A DNA stretch of 64,000 nt from Siphonodentalium dalli (lineage: Eukaryota > Mollusca > Scaphopoda > Gadilida > Siphonodentaliidae), in the NCBI GenBank assembly GCA_032622095.1, contig CP136066.1, positions 11,555,784-11,619,783 on the forward strand. Direction: 5' to 3'. The translations under genes were made by a program, and so were the position numbers. This document shows, one piece after another, positions 1-16,100 of the stretch. The notes under the pieces are model-generated. The model was not told where the DNA came from. It searched no databases and saw nothing but the letters and a program-made list of their open reading frames with translations. Within the stretch, counting starts at the first letter, position 1. Every line of letters begins with the position of its first letter.

Positions 1-359
1 TACACTGGCGATATAAAAATCAAATTGAATTGAATCTCATTTACAGAGTAACGCAGCGATAGGAGTTACACCGGCGATATAAAAATAATATTGAATTGAA
101 TCTCATTTACAGAGTAACGTAGTGATAGGAGTTACACCGGCGATATAAAAATAAAATTGAATTGAATCTCATTTACAGAGTAACGTAGTGATAGGAGTTA
201 CACCGGCGATATAAAAATCAAATTGAATCTCATCTCGTTTACAGAGTAATGCAGCGATAGGAGTTACACCGGCGATATAAAAATAAAATTGAATTGAATC
301 TCATTTACAGAGTAACGTAGTGATAGGAGTTACACCGGCGATATAAAAATCAAATTGAA

Positions 360-3300
360 TTGAATCTCGTTTAGTGAGTAACGCAGCGATAGGAGTTACA
401 CCGGCGATATAAAAATAAAATTGAATTGAATCTCATTTACAGAGTAACGTAGTGATAGGAGTTACACCGGCGATATAAAAATCAAATTGAATTGAATCTC
501 ATTTACAGAGTAACGTAGTGATAGGAGTTACACCGGCGATATAAAAATAAAATTGAATTGAATCTCGTTTACAGAGTAACGCAGTGATAGGAGTTACACC
601 GGCGATATAAAAATAAAATTGAATTGAATCTCGTTTACAGAGTAACGCAGTGATAGGAGTTACACCGGCGATATAAAAATCAAATTGAATTGAATCTCGT
701 TTACAGAGTAACGCAGTTATAGGAGTTACACCGGCGATATAAAAATAAAATTGAATTGAATCTCGTTTACAGAGTAACGCAGTGATAGGAGTTACACCGG
801 CGATATAAAAATCAAATTGAATTGAATCTCGTTTAGTGAGTAACACAGCGATAGGAGTTATACCGGCGATATAAAAATAAAATTGAATCTCATCTCATTT
901 ACAGAGTAACGTAGCGATAGGAGTTACACCGGCGATATAAAAATAAAATTGAATTGAATCTCGTTTACAGAGTAACGCAGCGATAGGAGTTACACCGGCG
1001 ATATAAAAATCAAATTGAATTGAATCTCATTTACAGAGTAACGTAGCGATAGGAGTTACACCGGCGATATAAAAATAAAATTGAATTGAATCTCGTTTAG
1101 TGAGTAACGCAGCGATAGGAGTTACACCGGCGATATAAAAATCAAATTGAATTGAATCTCGTTTAGTGAGTAACGCAGTGATAGGAGTTACACCGGCGAT
1201 ATAAAAATCAAATTGAATTGAATCTCGTTTAGTGAGTAACGCAGCGATAGGAGTTACACCGGCGATATAAAAATAAAATTGAATTGAATCTCGTTTACAG
1301 AGTAACACAGCGATAGGAGTTACACCGGCGATATAAAAATCAAATTGAATTGAATCTCGTTTACAGAGTAACGTAGTGATAGGAGTTACACCGGCGATAT
1401 AAAAATAAAATTGAATTGAATCTCATTTACAGAGTAACGCAGCGATAGGAGTTACACCGGCGATATAAAAATAAAATTGAATTGAATCTCATTTACAGAG
1501 TAACGTAGTGATAGGAGTTACACCGGCGATATAAAAATAAAATTGAATTGAATCTCATTTACAGAGTAACGTAGTGATAGGAGTTACACCGGCGATATAA
1601 AAATCAAATTGAATCTCATCTCGTTTACAGAGTAATGCAGCGATAGGAGTTACACCGGCGATATAAAAATAAAATTGAATTGAATCTCATTTACAGAGTA
1701 ACGTAGTGATAGGAGTTACACCGGCGATATAAAAATAAAATTGAATTGAATCTCGTTTACAGAGTAACGCAGTGATAGGAGTTACACCGGCGATATAAAA
1801 ATAAAATTGAATTGAATCTCGTTTACAGAGTAACGCAGTGATAGGAGTTATACCGGCGATATAAAAATCAAATTGAATTGAATCTCGTTTACAGAGTAAC
1901 GCAGCGATAGGAGTTACACCGGCGATATAAAAATCATATTGAATTGAATCTCATTTACAGAGTAACGTAGCGATAGGAGTTACACCGGCGATATAAAAAT
2001 AAAATTGAATTGAATCTCGTTTAGTGAGTAATGCAGCGATAGGAGTTACACCGGCAATATAAAAATAAAATTGAATTGAATCTCGTTTACAGAGTAACGC
2101 AGCGATAGGAGTTACACCGGCGATATAAAAATAAAATTGAATTGAATCTCGTTTACAGAGTAACGCAGTGATAGGAGTTACACCGGCGATATAAAAATCA
2201 TATTGAATTGAATCTCATTTACAGAGTAACGTAGCGATAGGAGTTACACCGGCGATATAAAAATAAAATTGAATTGAATCTCATTTACAGAGTAACGTAG
2301 TGATAGGAGTTACACCGGCGATATAAAAATCAAATTGAATCTCATCTCGTTTACAGAGTAACGCAGTGATAGGAGTTACACCGGCGATATAAAAATCATA
2401 TTGAATTGAATCTCATTTACAGAGTAACGTAGCGATAGGAGTTACACCGGCGATATAAAAATAAAATTGAATTGAATCTCGTTTAGTGAGTAATGCAGCG
2501 ATAGGAGTTATACCGGCGATATAAAAATAAAATTGAATTGAATCTCGTTTACAGAGTAACGCAGCGATAGGAGTTACACCGGCGATATAAAAATAAAATT
2601 GAATTGAATCTCATTTACAGAGTAACGTAGTGATAGGAGTTACACCGGCGATATAAAAATCAAATTGAATCTCATCTCGTTTACAGAGTAATGCAGCGAT
2701 AGGAGTTACACCGGCGATATAAAAATCAAATTGAATCTCATCTCGTTTACAGAGTAATGCAGCGATAGGAGTTACACCGGTGATATAAAAATAAAATTGA
2801 ATCTCATCTCGTTTACAGAGTAACGCAGCGATAGGAGTTACACCGGCGATATAAAAATCAAATTGAATTGAATCTCGTTTACAGAGTAATGCAGCGATAG
2901 GAGTTACACCGGCGATATAAAAATAAAATTGAATTGAATCTCATTTACAGAGTAACGTAGTGATAGGAGTTACACCGGCGATATAAAAATCAAATTGAAT
3001 CTCATCTCGTTTACAGAGTAATGCAGCGATAGGAGTTACACCGGCGATATAAAAATAAAATTGAATCTCATCTCGTTTACAGAGTAATGCAGCGATAGGA
3101 GTTACACCGGCGATATAAAAATAAAATTGAATCTCATCTCGTTTACAGAGTAACGCAGCGATAGGAGTTACACCGGCGATATAAAAATCAAATTGAATTG
3201 AATCTCATTTACAGAGTAACGCAGTGATAGGAGTTACACCGGCGATATAAAAATAAAATTGAATTGAATCTCGTTTAGTGAGTAACTTAGTGATAGGAGT

Positions 3301-6300
3301 TACACCGGCGATATAAAAATAAAATTGAATTGAATCTCGTTTACAGAGTAACGCAGTGATAGGAGTTACACCGGCGATATAAAAATAAAATTGAATCTCA
3401 TCTCGTTTACAGAGTAACGCAGCGATAGGAGTTACACCGGCGATATAAAAATCAAATTGAATTGAATCTCATTTACAGAGTAACGCAGTGATAGGAGTTA
3501 CACCAGCGATATAAAAATAAAATTGAATTGAATCTCGTTTAGTGAGTAACGTAGTGATAGGAGTTACACCGGCGATATAAAAATCAAATTGAATCGAATC
3601 TCGTTTACAGAGTAACGTAGCGATAGGAGTTACACCGGCGATATAAAAATAAAATTGAATTGAATCTCGTTTAGTGAGTAACGTAGTGATAGGAGTTGCA
3701 TCGGCGATATAAAAATAAAATTGAATTGAATCTCGTTTACAGAGTAACACAGCGATAGGAGTTACACCGGCGATATAAAAATAAAATTGAATCTCATCTC
3801 GTTTACAGAGTAACGCAGTGATAGGAGTTACACCGGCGATATAAAAATAAAATTGAATTGAATCTCGTTTAGTGAGTAACGTAGTGATAGGAGTTACACC
3901 GGCGATATAAAAATCAAATTGAATTGAATCTCATTTACAGAGTAACGTAGCGATAGGAGTTACACCAGCGATATAAAAATCAAATTGAATTGAATCTCAT
4001 TACAGAGTAACGCAGCGATAGGAGTTACACCGGCGATATAAAAATCAAATTGAATTGAATCTCGTTTAGTGAGTAACGTAGTGATAGGAGTTACACCGGC
4101 GATATAAAAATCAAATTGAATCGAATCTCGTTTACAGAGTAACGCAGCGATAGGAGTTACACCGGCGATATAAAAATAAAATTGAATTGAATCTCATTTA
4201 CAGAGTAACGTAGTGATAGGAGTTACACCGGCGATATAAAAATAAAATTGAATTGAATCTCATTTACAGAGTAACGCAGCGATAGGAGTTACACCGGCGA
4301 TATAAAAATAAAATTGAATTGAATCTCATTTACAGAGTAACGCAGTGATAGGAGTTACACCGGCGATATAAAAATAAAATTGAATTGAATCTCGTTTACA
4401 GAGTAACGCAGTGATAGGAGTTATACCGGCGATATAAAAATCAAATTGAATTGAATCTCGTTTACAGAGTAACGCAGCGATAGGAGTTACACCGGCGATA
4501 TAAAAATCATATTGAATTGAATCTCATTTACAGAGTAACGTAGCGATAGGAGTTACACCGGCGATATAAAAATAAAATTGAATTGAATCTCGTTTAGTGA
4601 GTAATGCAGCGATAGGAGTTACACCGGCAATATAAAAATAAAATTGAATTGAATCTCGTTTACAGAGTAACGCAGCAATAGGAGTTACACCGGCGATATA
4701 AAAATAAAATTGAATTGAATCTCGTTTACAGAGTAACGCAGTGATAGGAGTTACACCGGCGATATAAAAATCATATTGAATTGAATCTCATTTACAGAGT
4801 AACGTAGCGATAGGAGTTACACCGGCGATATAAAAATAAAATTGAATTGAATCTCATTTACAGAGTAACGTAGTGATAGGAGTTACACCGGCGATATAAA
4901 AATCAAATTGAATCTCATCTCGTTTACAGAGTAACGCAGTGATAGGAGTTACACCGGCGATATAAAAATCATATTGAATTGAATCTCATTTACAGAGTAA
5001 CGTAGCGATAGGAGTTACACCGGCGATATAAAAATAAAATTGAATTGAATCTCGTTTAGTGAGTAATGCAGCGATAGGAGTTATACCGGCGATATAAAAA
5101 TAAAATTGAATTGAATCTCGTTTACAGAGTAACGCAGCGATAGGAGTTACACCGGCGATATAAAAATAAAATTGAATTGAATCTCATTTACAGAGTAACG
5201 TAGTGATAGGAGTTACACCGGCGATATAAAAATCAAATTGAATCTCATCTCGTTTACAGAGTAATGCAGCGATAGGAGTTACACCGGCGATATAAAAATC
5301 AAATTGAATCTCATCTCGTTTACAGAGTAATGCAGCGATAGGAGTTACACCGGTGATATAAAAATAAAATTGAATCTCATCTCGTTTACAGAGTAACGCA
5401 GCGATAGGAGTTACACCGGCGATATAAAAATCAAATTGAATTGAATCTCGTTTACAGAGTAATGCAGCGATAGGAGTTACACCGGCGATATAAAAATAAA
5501 ATTGAATTGAATCTCATTTACAGAGTAACGTAGTGATAGGAGTTACACCGGCGATATAAAAATCAAATTGAATCTCATCTCGTTTACAGAGTAATGCAGC
5601 GATAGGAGTTACACCGGCGATATAAAAATAAAATTGAATCTCATCTCGTTTACAGAGTAATGCAGCGATAGGAGTTACACCGGCGATATAAAAATAAAAT
5701 TGAATCTCATCTCGTTTACAGAGTAACGCAGCGATAGGAGTTACACCGGCGATATAAAAATCAAATTGAATTGAATCTCATTTACAGAGTAACGCAGTGA
5801 TAGGAGTTACACCGGCGATATAAAAATAAAATTGAATTGAATCTCGTTTAGTGAGTAACTTAGTGATAGGAGTTACACCGGCGATATAAAAATAAAATTG
5901 AATTGAATCTCGTTTACAGAGTAACGCAGTGATAGGAGTTACACCGGCGATATAAAAATAAAATTGAATCTCATCTCGTTTACAGAGTAACGCAGCGATA
6001 GGAGTTACACCGGCGATATAAAAATCAAATTGAATTGAATCTCATTTACAGAGTAACGCAGTGATAGGAGTTACACCAGCGATATAAAAATAAAATTGAA
6101 TTGAATCTCGTTTAGTGAGTAACGTAGTGATAGGAGTTACACCGGCGATATAAAAATCAAATTGAATCGAATCTCGTTTACAGAGTAACGTAGCGATAGG
6201 AGTTACACCGGCGATATAAAAATAAAATTGAATTGAATCTCGTTTAGTGAGTAACGTAGTGATAGGAGTTGCATCGGCGATATAAAAATAAAATTGAATT

Positions 6301-8860
6301 GAATCTCGTTTACAGAGTAACACAGCGATAGGAGTTACACCGGCGATATAAAAATAAAATTGAATCTCATCTCGTTTACAGAGTAACGCAGTGATAGGAG
6401 TTACACCGGCGATATAAAAATAAAATTGAATTGAATCTCGTTTAGTGAGTAACGTAGTGATAGGAGTTACACCGGCGATATAAAAATCAAATTGAATTGA
6501 ATCTCATTTACAGAGTAACGTAGCGATAGGAGTTACACCAGCGATATAAAAATCAAATTGAATTGAATCTCATTACAGAGTAACGCAGCGATAGGAGTTA
6601 CACCGGCGATATAAAAATCAAATTGAATTGAATCTCGTTTAGTGAGTAACGTAGTGATAGGAGTTACACCGGCGATATAAAAATCAAATTGAATCGAATC
6701 TCGTTTACAGAGTAACGCAGCGATAGGAGTTACACCGGCGATATAAAAATAAAATTGAATTGAATCTCATTTACAGAGTAACGTAGTGATAGGAGTTACA
6801 CCGGCGATATAAAAATAAAATTGAATTGAATCTCATTTACAGAGTAACGCAGCGATAGGAGTTACACCGGCGATATAAAAATAAAATTGAATTGAATCTC
6901 AGTTACAGAGTAACGTAGTGATAGGAGTTACACCGGCGATATAAAAATAAAATTGAATTGAATCTCATTTACAGAGTAACGCAGTGATAGGAGTTACACC
7001 GGCGATATAAAAATCAAATTGAATTGAATCTCGTTTAGTGAGTAACGCAGCGATAGGAGTTACACCGGCGATATAAAAATAAAATTGAATTGAATCTCAT
7101 TTACAGAGTAACGTAGTGATAGGAGTTACACCGGCGATATAAAAATCAAATTGAATTGAATCTCATTTACAGAGTAACGTAGTGATAGGAGTTACACCGG
7201 CGATATAAAAATAAAATTGAATTGAATCTCGTTTACAGAGTAACGCAGTGATAGGAGTTACACCGGCGATATAAAAATAAAATTGAATTGAATCTCGTTT
7301 ACAGAGTAACGCAGTGATAGGAGTTACACCGGCGATATAAAAATCAAATTGAATTGAATCTCGTTTACAGAGTAACGCAGTGATAGGAGTTACACCGGCG
7401 ATATAAAAATAAAATTGAATTGAATCTCGTTTACAGAGTAACGCAGTGATAGGAGTTACACCGGCGATATAAAAATCAAATTGAATTGAATCTCGTTTAG
7501 TGAGTAACACAGCGATAGGAGTTATACCGGCGATATAAAAATAAAATTGAATCTCATCTCATTTACAGAGTAACGTAGCGATAGGAGTTACACCGGCGAT
7601 ATAAAAATAAAATTGAATTGAATCTCGTTTACAGAGTAACGCAGCGATAGGAGTTACACCGGCGATATAAAAATCAAATTGAATTGAATCTCATTTACAG
7701 AGTAACGTAGCGATAGGAGTTACACCGGCAATATAAAAATAAAATTGAATTGAATCTCGTTTAGTGAGTAACGCAGCGATAGGAGTTACACCGGCGATAT
7801 AAAAATCAAATTGAATTGAATCTCGTTTAGTGAGTAACGCAGCGATAGGAGTTACACCGGCGATATAAAAATCAAATTGAATTGAATCTCGTTTAGTGAG
7901 TAACGCAGCGATAGGAGTTACACCGGCGATATAAAAATAAAATTGAATTGAATCTCGTTTACAGAGTAACACAGCGATAGGAGTTACACCGGCGATATAA
8001 AAATCAAATTGAATTGAATCTCGTTTACAGAGTAACGTAGTGATAGGAGTTACACTGGCGATATAAAAATCAAATTGAATTGAATCTCATTTACAGAGTA
8101 ACAGAGCGATAGGAGTTACACCGGCGATATAAAAATAAAATTGAATTGAATCTCATTTACAGAGTAACGTAGTGATAGGAGTTACACCGGCGATATAAAA
8201 ATAAAATTGAATTGAATCTCATTTACAGAGTAACGTAGTGATAGGAGTTACACCGGCGATATAAAAATCAAATTGAATCTCATCTCGTTTACAGAGTAAT
8301 GCAGCGATAGGAGTTACACCGGCGATATAAAAATAAAATTGAATTGAATCTCATTTACAGAGTAACGTAGTGATAGGAGTTACACCGGCGATATAAAAAT
8401 CAAATTGAATTGAATCTCGTTTAGTGAGTAACGCAGCGATAGGAGTTACACCGGCGATATAAAAATAAAATTGAATTGAATCTCATTTACAGAGTAACGT
8501 AGTGATAGGAGTTACACCGGCGATATAAAAATCAAATTGAATTGAATCTCATTTACAGAGTAACGTAGTGATAGGAGTTACACCGGCGATATAAAAATTG
8601 AATTGAATCTCGTTTACAGAGTAACGCAGTGATAGGAGTTACACCGGCAATATAAAAATAAAATTGAATTGAATCTCGTTTACAGAGTAACGCAGTGATA
8701 GGAGTTACACCGGCGATATAAAAATCAAATTGAATTGAATCTCGTTTACAGAGTAACGCAGTGATAGGAGTTACACCGGCGATATAAAAATAAAATTGAA
8801 TTGAATCTCGTTTACAGAGTAACGCAGTGATAGGAGTTACACCGGCGATATAAAAATCAA
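360..8860. repeat. Long-offset block duplications (6.66 and 8.05 kb)
   Basis: The unit order at about 360-1380 recurs at about 7024-8050, offset 6664 bp (101 units minus 2). The first units of the window, starting TACACTGGCG, recur at 8051. That match continues to about 8903 with a 5-bp deletion near 8598. The array is therefore a mosaic of copied multi-unit blocks rather than a simple monomeric array. Confidence 0.8.
1790..6900. repeat. Tandem 39-unit block duplication in the satellite
   Basis: Two adjacent blocks of about 2.57 kb repeat the same order of variant units at an offset of 2573 bp (39 x 66 minus 1). The odd base is explained by a one-base deletion (CTCATTACAG) near 3998 that recurs near 6571. 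A TTATACC variant at 1848 recurs at 4421, and the rare GGAGTTGCATC variant near 3696 recurs near 6269. Boundaries are approximate because units on either side are similar. Confidence 0.85.
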
Positions 8861-11800
8861 ATTGAATTGAATCTCGTTTAGTGAGTAACTCAGCGATAGG
8901 AGTTATACCGGCGATATAAAAATAAAATTGAATCTCATCTCATTTACAGAGTAACGTAGCGATAGGAGTTACACCGGCGATATAAAAATAAAATTGAATT
9001 GAATCTCGTTTACAGAGTAACGCAGCGATAGAGTTACACCGGCGATATAAAAATCAAATTGAATTGAATCTCATTTACAGAGTAACGTAGCGATAGGAGT
9101 TACACCGGCGATATAAAAATAAAATTGAATTGAATCTCGTTTAGTGAGTAACGCAGCGATAGGAGTTACACCGGCGATATAAAAATCAAATTGAATTGAA
9201 TCTCGTTTAGTGAGTAACGCAGTGATAGGAGTTACACCGGCGATATAAAAATCAAATTGAATTGAATCTCGTTTAGTGAGTAACGCAGCGATAGGAGTTA
9301 CACCGGCGATATAAAAATAAAATTGAATTGAATCTCGTTTACAGAGTAACACAGCGATAGGAGTTACACCGGCGATATAAAAATCAAATTGAATTGAATC
9401 TCGTTTACAGAGTAACGTAGTGATAGGAGTTACACCGGCGATATAAAAATAAAATTGAATTGAATCTCATTTACAGAGTAACGCAGCGATAGGAGTTACA
9501 CCGGCGATATAAAAATCAAATTGAATTGAATCTCATTTACAGAGTAACGTAGTGATAGGAGTTACACCGGCGATATAAAAATAAAATTGAATTGAATCTC
9601 ATTTACAGAGTAACGTAGTGATAGGAGTTACACCGGCGATATAAAAATCAAATTGAATCTCATCTCGTTTACAGAGTAATGCAGCGATAGGAGTTACACC
9701 GGCGATATAAAAATAAAATTGAATTGAATCTCATTTACAGAGTAACGTAGTGATAGGAGTTACACCGGCGATATAAAAATAAAATTGAATTGAATCTCGT
9801 TTACAGAGTAACGCAGTGATAGGAGTTACACCGGCGATATAAAAATAAAATTGAATTGAATCTCGTTTACAGAGTAACGCAGTGATAGGAGTTATACCGG
9901 CGATATAAAAATCAAATTGAATTGAATCTCGTTTACAGAGTAACGCAGCGATAGGAGTTACACCGGCGATATAAAAATCATATTGAATTGAATCTCATTT
10001 ACAGAGTAACGTAGCGATAGGAGTTACACCGGCGATATAAAAATAAAATTGAATTGAATCTCGTTTAGTGAGTAATGCAGCGATAGGAGTTACACCGGCA
10101 ATATAAAAATAAAATTGAATTGAATCTCGTTTACAGAGTAACGCAGCGATAGGAGTTACACCGGCGATATAAAAATAAAATTGAATTGAATCTCGTTTAC
10201 AGAGTAACGCAGTGATAGGAGTTACACCGGCGATATAAAAATCATATTGAATTGAATCTCATTTACAGAGTAACGTAGCGATAGGAGTTACACCGGCGAT
10301 ATAAAAATAAAATTGAATTGAATCTCATTTACAGAGTAACGTAGTGATAGGAGTTACACCAGCGATATAAAAATCAAATTGAATCTCATCTCGTTTACAG
10401 AGTAACGCAGTGATAGGAGTTACACCGGCGATATAAAAATCATATTGAATTGAATCTCATTTACAGAGTAACGTAGCGATAGGAGTTACACCGGCGATAT
10501 AAAAATAAAATTGAATTGAATCTCGTTTAGTGAGTAATGCAGCGATAGGAGTTATACCGGCGATATAAAAATAAAATTGAATTGAATCTCATTTACAGAG
10601 TAACGTAGCGATAGGAGTTACACCGGCGATATAAAAATAAAATTGAATTGAATCTCGTTTAGTGAGTAATGCAGCGATAGGAGTTATACCGGCGATATAA
10701 AAATAAAATTGAATTGAATCTCGTTTACAGAGTAACGCAGCGATAGGAGTTACACCGGCGATATAAAAATAAAATTGAATCTCATCTCGTTTACAGAGTA
10801 ACGCAGCGATAGGAGTTACATCGGCGATATAAAAATAAAATTGAATCTCATCTCGTTTACAGAGTAACACAGCGATAGGAGTTACACCGGCGATATAAAA
10901 ATAAAATTGAATTGAATCTCGTTTACAGAGTAACGCAGTGATAGGAGTTACACCGGCGATATAAAAATAAAATTGAATTGAATCTCGTTTACAGAGTAAC
11001 GCAGTGATAGGAGTTACACCGGCGATATAAAAATCAAATTGAATTGAATCTCGTTTACAGAGTAACGCAGTGATAGGAGTTACACCGGCGATATAAAAAT
11101 AAAATTGAATTGAATCTCGTTTACAGAGTAACGCAGTGATAGGAGTTACACCGGCGATATAAAAATCAAATTCAATTGAATCTCGTTTAGTGAGTAACTC
11201 AGCGATAGGAGTTATACCGGCGATATAAAAATAAAATTGAATCTCATCTCATTTACAGAGTAACGTAGCGATAGGAGTTACACCGGCGATATAAAAATAA
11301 AATTGAATTGAATCTCGTTTACAGAGTAACGCAGCGATAGAGTTACACCGGCGATATAAAAATCAAATTGAATTGAATCTCATTTACAGAGTAACGTAGC
11401 GATAGGAGTTACACCGGCGATATAAAAATAAAATTGAATTGAATCTCGTTTAGTGAGTAACGCAGCGATAGGAGTTACACCGGCGATATAAAAATCAAAT
11501 TGAATTGAATCTCGTTTAGTGAGTAACGCAGTGATAGGAGTTACACCGGCGATATAAAAATCAAATTGAATTGAATCTCGTTTAGTGAGTAACGCAGCGA
11601 TAGGAGTTACACCGGCGATATAAAAATAAAATTGAATTGAATCTCGTTTACAGAGTAACACAGCGATAGGAGTTACACCGGCGATATAAAAATCAAATTG
11701 AATTGAATCTCGTTTACAGAGTAACGTAGTGATAGGAGTTACACCGGCGATATAAAAATAAAATTGAATTGAATCTCATTTACAGAGTAACGCAGCGATA

Positions 11801-13180
11801 GGAGTTACACCGGCGATATAAAAATCAAATTGAATTGAATCTCATTTACAGAGTAACGTAGTGATAGGAGTTACACCGGCGATATAAAAATAAAATTGAA
11901 TTGAATCTCATTTACAGAGTAACGTAGTGATAGGAGTTACACCGGCGATATAAAAATCAAATTGAATCTCATCTCGTTTACAGAGTAATGCAGCGATAGG
12001 AGTTACACCGGCGATATAAAAATAAAATTGAATTGAATCTCATTTACAGAGTAACGTAGTGATAGGAGTTACACCGGCGATATAAAAATAAAATTGAATT
12101 GAATCTCGTTTACAGAGTAACGCAGTGATAGGAGTTACACCGGCGATATAAAAATAAAATTGAATTGAATCTCGTTTACAGAGTAACGCAGTGATAGGAG
12201 TTATACCGGCGATATAAAAATCAAATTGAATTGAATCTCGTTTACAGAGTAACGCAGCGATAGGAGTTACACCGGCGATATAAAAATCATATTGAATTGA
12301 ATCTCATTTACAGAGTAACGTAGCGATAGGAGTTACACCGGCGATATAAAAATAAAATTGAATTGAATCTCGTTTAGTGAGTAATGCAGCGATAGGAGTT
12401 ACACCGGCAATATAAAAATAAAATTGAATTGAATCTCGTTTACAGAGTAACGCAGCGATAGGAGTTACACCGGCGATATAAAAATAAAATTGAATTGAAT
12501 CTCGTTTACAGAGTAACGCAGTGATAGGAGTTACACCGGCGATATAAAAATCATATTGAATTGAATCTCATTTACAGAGTAACGTAGCGATAGGAGTTAC
12601 ACCGGCGATATAAAAATAAAATTGAATTGAATCTCATTTACAGAGTAACGTAGTGATAGGAGTTACACCAGCGATATAAAAATCAAATTGAATCTCATCT
12701 CGTTTACAGAGTAACGCAGTGATAGGAGTTACACCGGCGATATAAAAATCATATTGAATTGAATCTCATTTACAGAGTAACGTAGCGATAGGAGTTACAC
12801 CGGCGATATAAAAATAAAATTGAATTGAATCTCGTTTAGTGAGTAATGCAGCGATAGGAGTTATACCGGCGATATAAAAATAAAATTGAATTGAATCTCA
12901 TTTACAGAGTAACGTAGCGATAGGAGTTACACCGGCGATATAAAAATAAAATTGAATTGAATCTCGTTTAGTGAGTAATGCAGCGATAGGAGTTATACCG
13001 GCGATATAAAAATAAAATTGAATTGAATCTCGTTTACAGAGTAACGCAGCGATAGGAGTTACACCGGCGATATAAAAATAAAATTGAATCTCATCTCGTT
13101 TACAGAGTAACGCAGCGATAGGAGTTACATCGGCGATATAAAAATAAAATTGAATCTCATCTCGTTTACAGAGTAACACA
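8600..13180. repeat. Tandem 35-unit block duplication in the satellite
   Basis: Two blocks repeat at an offset of 2309 bp (35 x 66 minus 1). A missing G (CGATAGAGTTAC) near 9029 recurs near 11338. The AACTCAGCG variant at 8886 recurs at 11195, and the TTATACC variant at 9892 recurs at 12201. The second half of each block also resembles the 39-unit block near 1790. Confidence 0.85.
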
Positions 13181-16100
13181 GCGATAGGAGTTACACCGGC
13201 GATATAAAAATAAAATTGAATTGAATCTCGTTTACAGAGTAACGCAGTGATAGGAGTTACACCGGCGATATAAAAATAAAATTGAATTGAATCTCGTTTA
13301 CAGAGTAACACAGCGATAGGAGTTACACCGGCGATATAAAAATAAAATTGAATTGAATCTCGTTTACAGAGTAACGCAGTGATAGGAGTTACACCGGCGA
13401 TATAAAAATAAAATTGAATTGAATCTCATTTACAGAGTAACGCAGCGATAGGAGTTACACCGGCGATATAAAAATAAAATTGAATTGAATCTCATTTACA
13501 GAGTAACGTAGTGATAGGAGTTACACCGGCGATATAAAAATAAAATTGAATTGAATCTCATTTACAGAGTAACGTAGTGATAGGAGTTACACCGGCGATA
13601 TAAAAATAAAATTGAATTGAATCTCATTTACAGAGTAACGCAGCGATAGGAGTTACACCGGCGATATAAAAATAAAATTGAATTGAATCTCATTTACAGA
13701 GTAACGTAGTGATAGGAGTTACACCGGCGATATAAAAATAAAATTGAATTGAATCTCATTTACAGAGTAACGTAGTGATAGGAGTTACACCGGCGATATA
13801 AAAATCAAATTGAATCTCATCTCGTTTACAGAGTAATGCAGCGATAGGAGTTACACCGGCGATATAAAAATAAAATTGAATTGAATCTCGTTTAGTGAGT
13901 AACGCAGTGATAGGAGTTATACCGGCGATATAAAAATAAAATTGAATTGAATCTCATTTACAGAGTAACGTAGCGATAGGAGTTACATCGGCGATATAAA
14001 AATAAAATTGAATTGAATCTCATTTACAGAGTAACGTAGTGATAGGAGTTACACCGGCGATATAAAAATAAAATTTAATTGAATCTCATTTACAGAGTAA
14101 CACAGCGATAGGAGTTACATCGGCGATATAAAAATAAAATTGAATTGAATCTCATTTACAGAGTAACGTAGTGATAGGAGTTACACCGGCGATATAAAAA
14201 TAAAATTGAATTGAATCTCGTTTAGTGAGTAACGCAGTGATAGGAGTTATACCGGCGATATAAAAATAAAATTGAATTGAATCTCATTTACAGAGTAACA
14301 CAGTGATAGGAGTTATACCGGCGATATAAAAATAAAATTGAATTGAATCTCATTTACAGAGTAACGCAGTGATAGGAGTTATACCGGCGATATAAAAATA
14401 AAATTGAATTGAATCTCGTTTACAGAGTAACGCAGTGATAGGAGTTATACCGGCGATATAAAAATCAAATTGAATTGAATCTCGTTTACAGAGTAACGCA
14501 GCGATAGGAGTTATACCGGCGATATAAAAATAAAATTGAATTGAATCTCATTTACAGAGTAACACAGCGATAGGAGTTACATCGGCGATATAAAAATCAA
14601 ATTGAATTGAATCTCATTTACAGAGTAACGTAGTGATAGGAGTTACACCGGCGATATAAAAATAAAATTGTATTGAATCTCGTTTAGTGAGTAACGCAGT
14701 GATAGGAGTTATACCGGCGAATTAAAAATAAAATTGAATTGAATCTCATTTACAGAGTAACACAGTGATAGGAGTTATACCGGCGATATAAAAATAAAAT
14801 TGAATTGAATCTCATTTACAGAGTAACGCAGTGATAGGAGTTATACCGGCGATATAAAAATAAAATTGAATTGAATCTCGTTTACAGAGTAACGCAGTGA
14901 TAGGAGTTATACCGGCGATATAAAAATCAAATTGAATTGAATCTCGTTTACAGAGTAACGCAGCGATAGGAGTTATACCGGCGATATAAAAATCAAATTG
15001 AATTGAATCTCGTTTACAGAGTAACGCAGCGATAGGAGTTATACCGGCGATATAAAAATCAAATTGAATTGAATCTCGTTTACAGAGTAACACAGTGATA
15101 GGAGTTACACCGGCGATATAAAAATAAAATTGAATTGAATCTCGTTTAGTGAGTAACGCAGTGATAGGAGTTATACCGGCGATATAAAAATCAAATTGAA
15201 TCTCATTTACAGAGTAACGTAGTGATAGGAGTTACACCGGCGATATAAAAATCAAATTGAATTGAATCTCGTTTACAGAGTAACGCAGCGATAGGAGTTA
15301 CACCGGCGATATAAAAATCAAATTGAATCTCATTTACAGAGTAACGTAGTGATAGGAGTTACACCGGCGATATAAAAATCAAATTGAATTGAATCTCGTT
15401 TACAGAGTAACGCAGCGATAGGAGTTACATCGGCAATATAAAAATCAAATTGAATTGAATCTCGTTTACAGAGTAACGCAGCGATAGGAGTTACACCGGC
15501 GATATAAAAATCAAATTGAATCTCATCTCGTTTACAGAGTAACGCAGCGATAGGAGTTACACCGGCGATATAAAAATAAAATTGAATTGAATCTCATTTA
15601 CAGAGTAACGTAGCGATAGGAGTTACATCGGCGATATAAAAATAAAATTGAATCTCATCTCATTTACAGAGTAACGTAGCGATAGGAGTTACACCGGCGA
15701 TATAAAAATAAAATTGAATTGAATCTCGTTTACAGAGTAACGCAGCGATAGGAGTTACACCGGCGATATAAAAATAAAATTGAATTGAATCTCGTTTACA
15801 GAGTAACGCAGCGATAGGAGTTACATCGGCGATATAAAAATAAAATTGAATTGAATCTCGTTTACAGAGTAACGCAGTGATAGGAGTTATACCGGCGATA
15901 TAAAAATCAAATTGAATTGAATCTCGTTTACAGAGTAACGCAGCGATAGGAGTTACACCGGCGATATAAAAATCATATTGAATTGAATCTCATTTACAGA
16001 GTAACGTAGCGATAGGAGTTACACCGGCGATATAAAAATAAAATTGAATTGAATCTCGTTTAGTGAGTAATGCAGCGATAGGAGTTACACCGGCAATATA

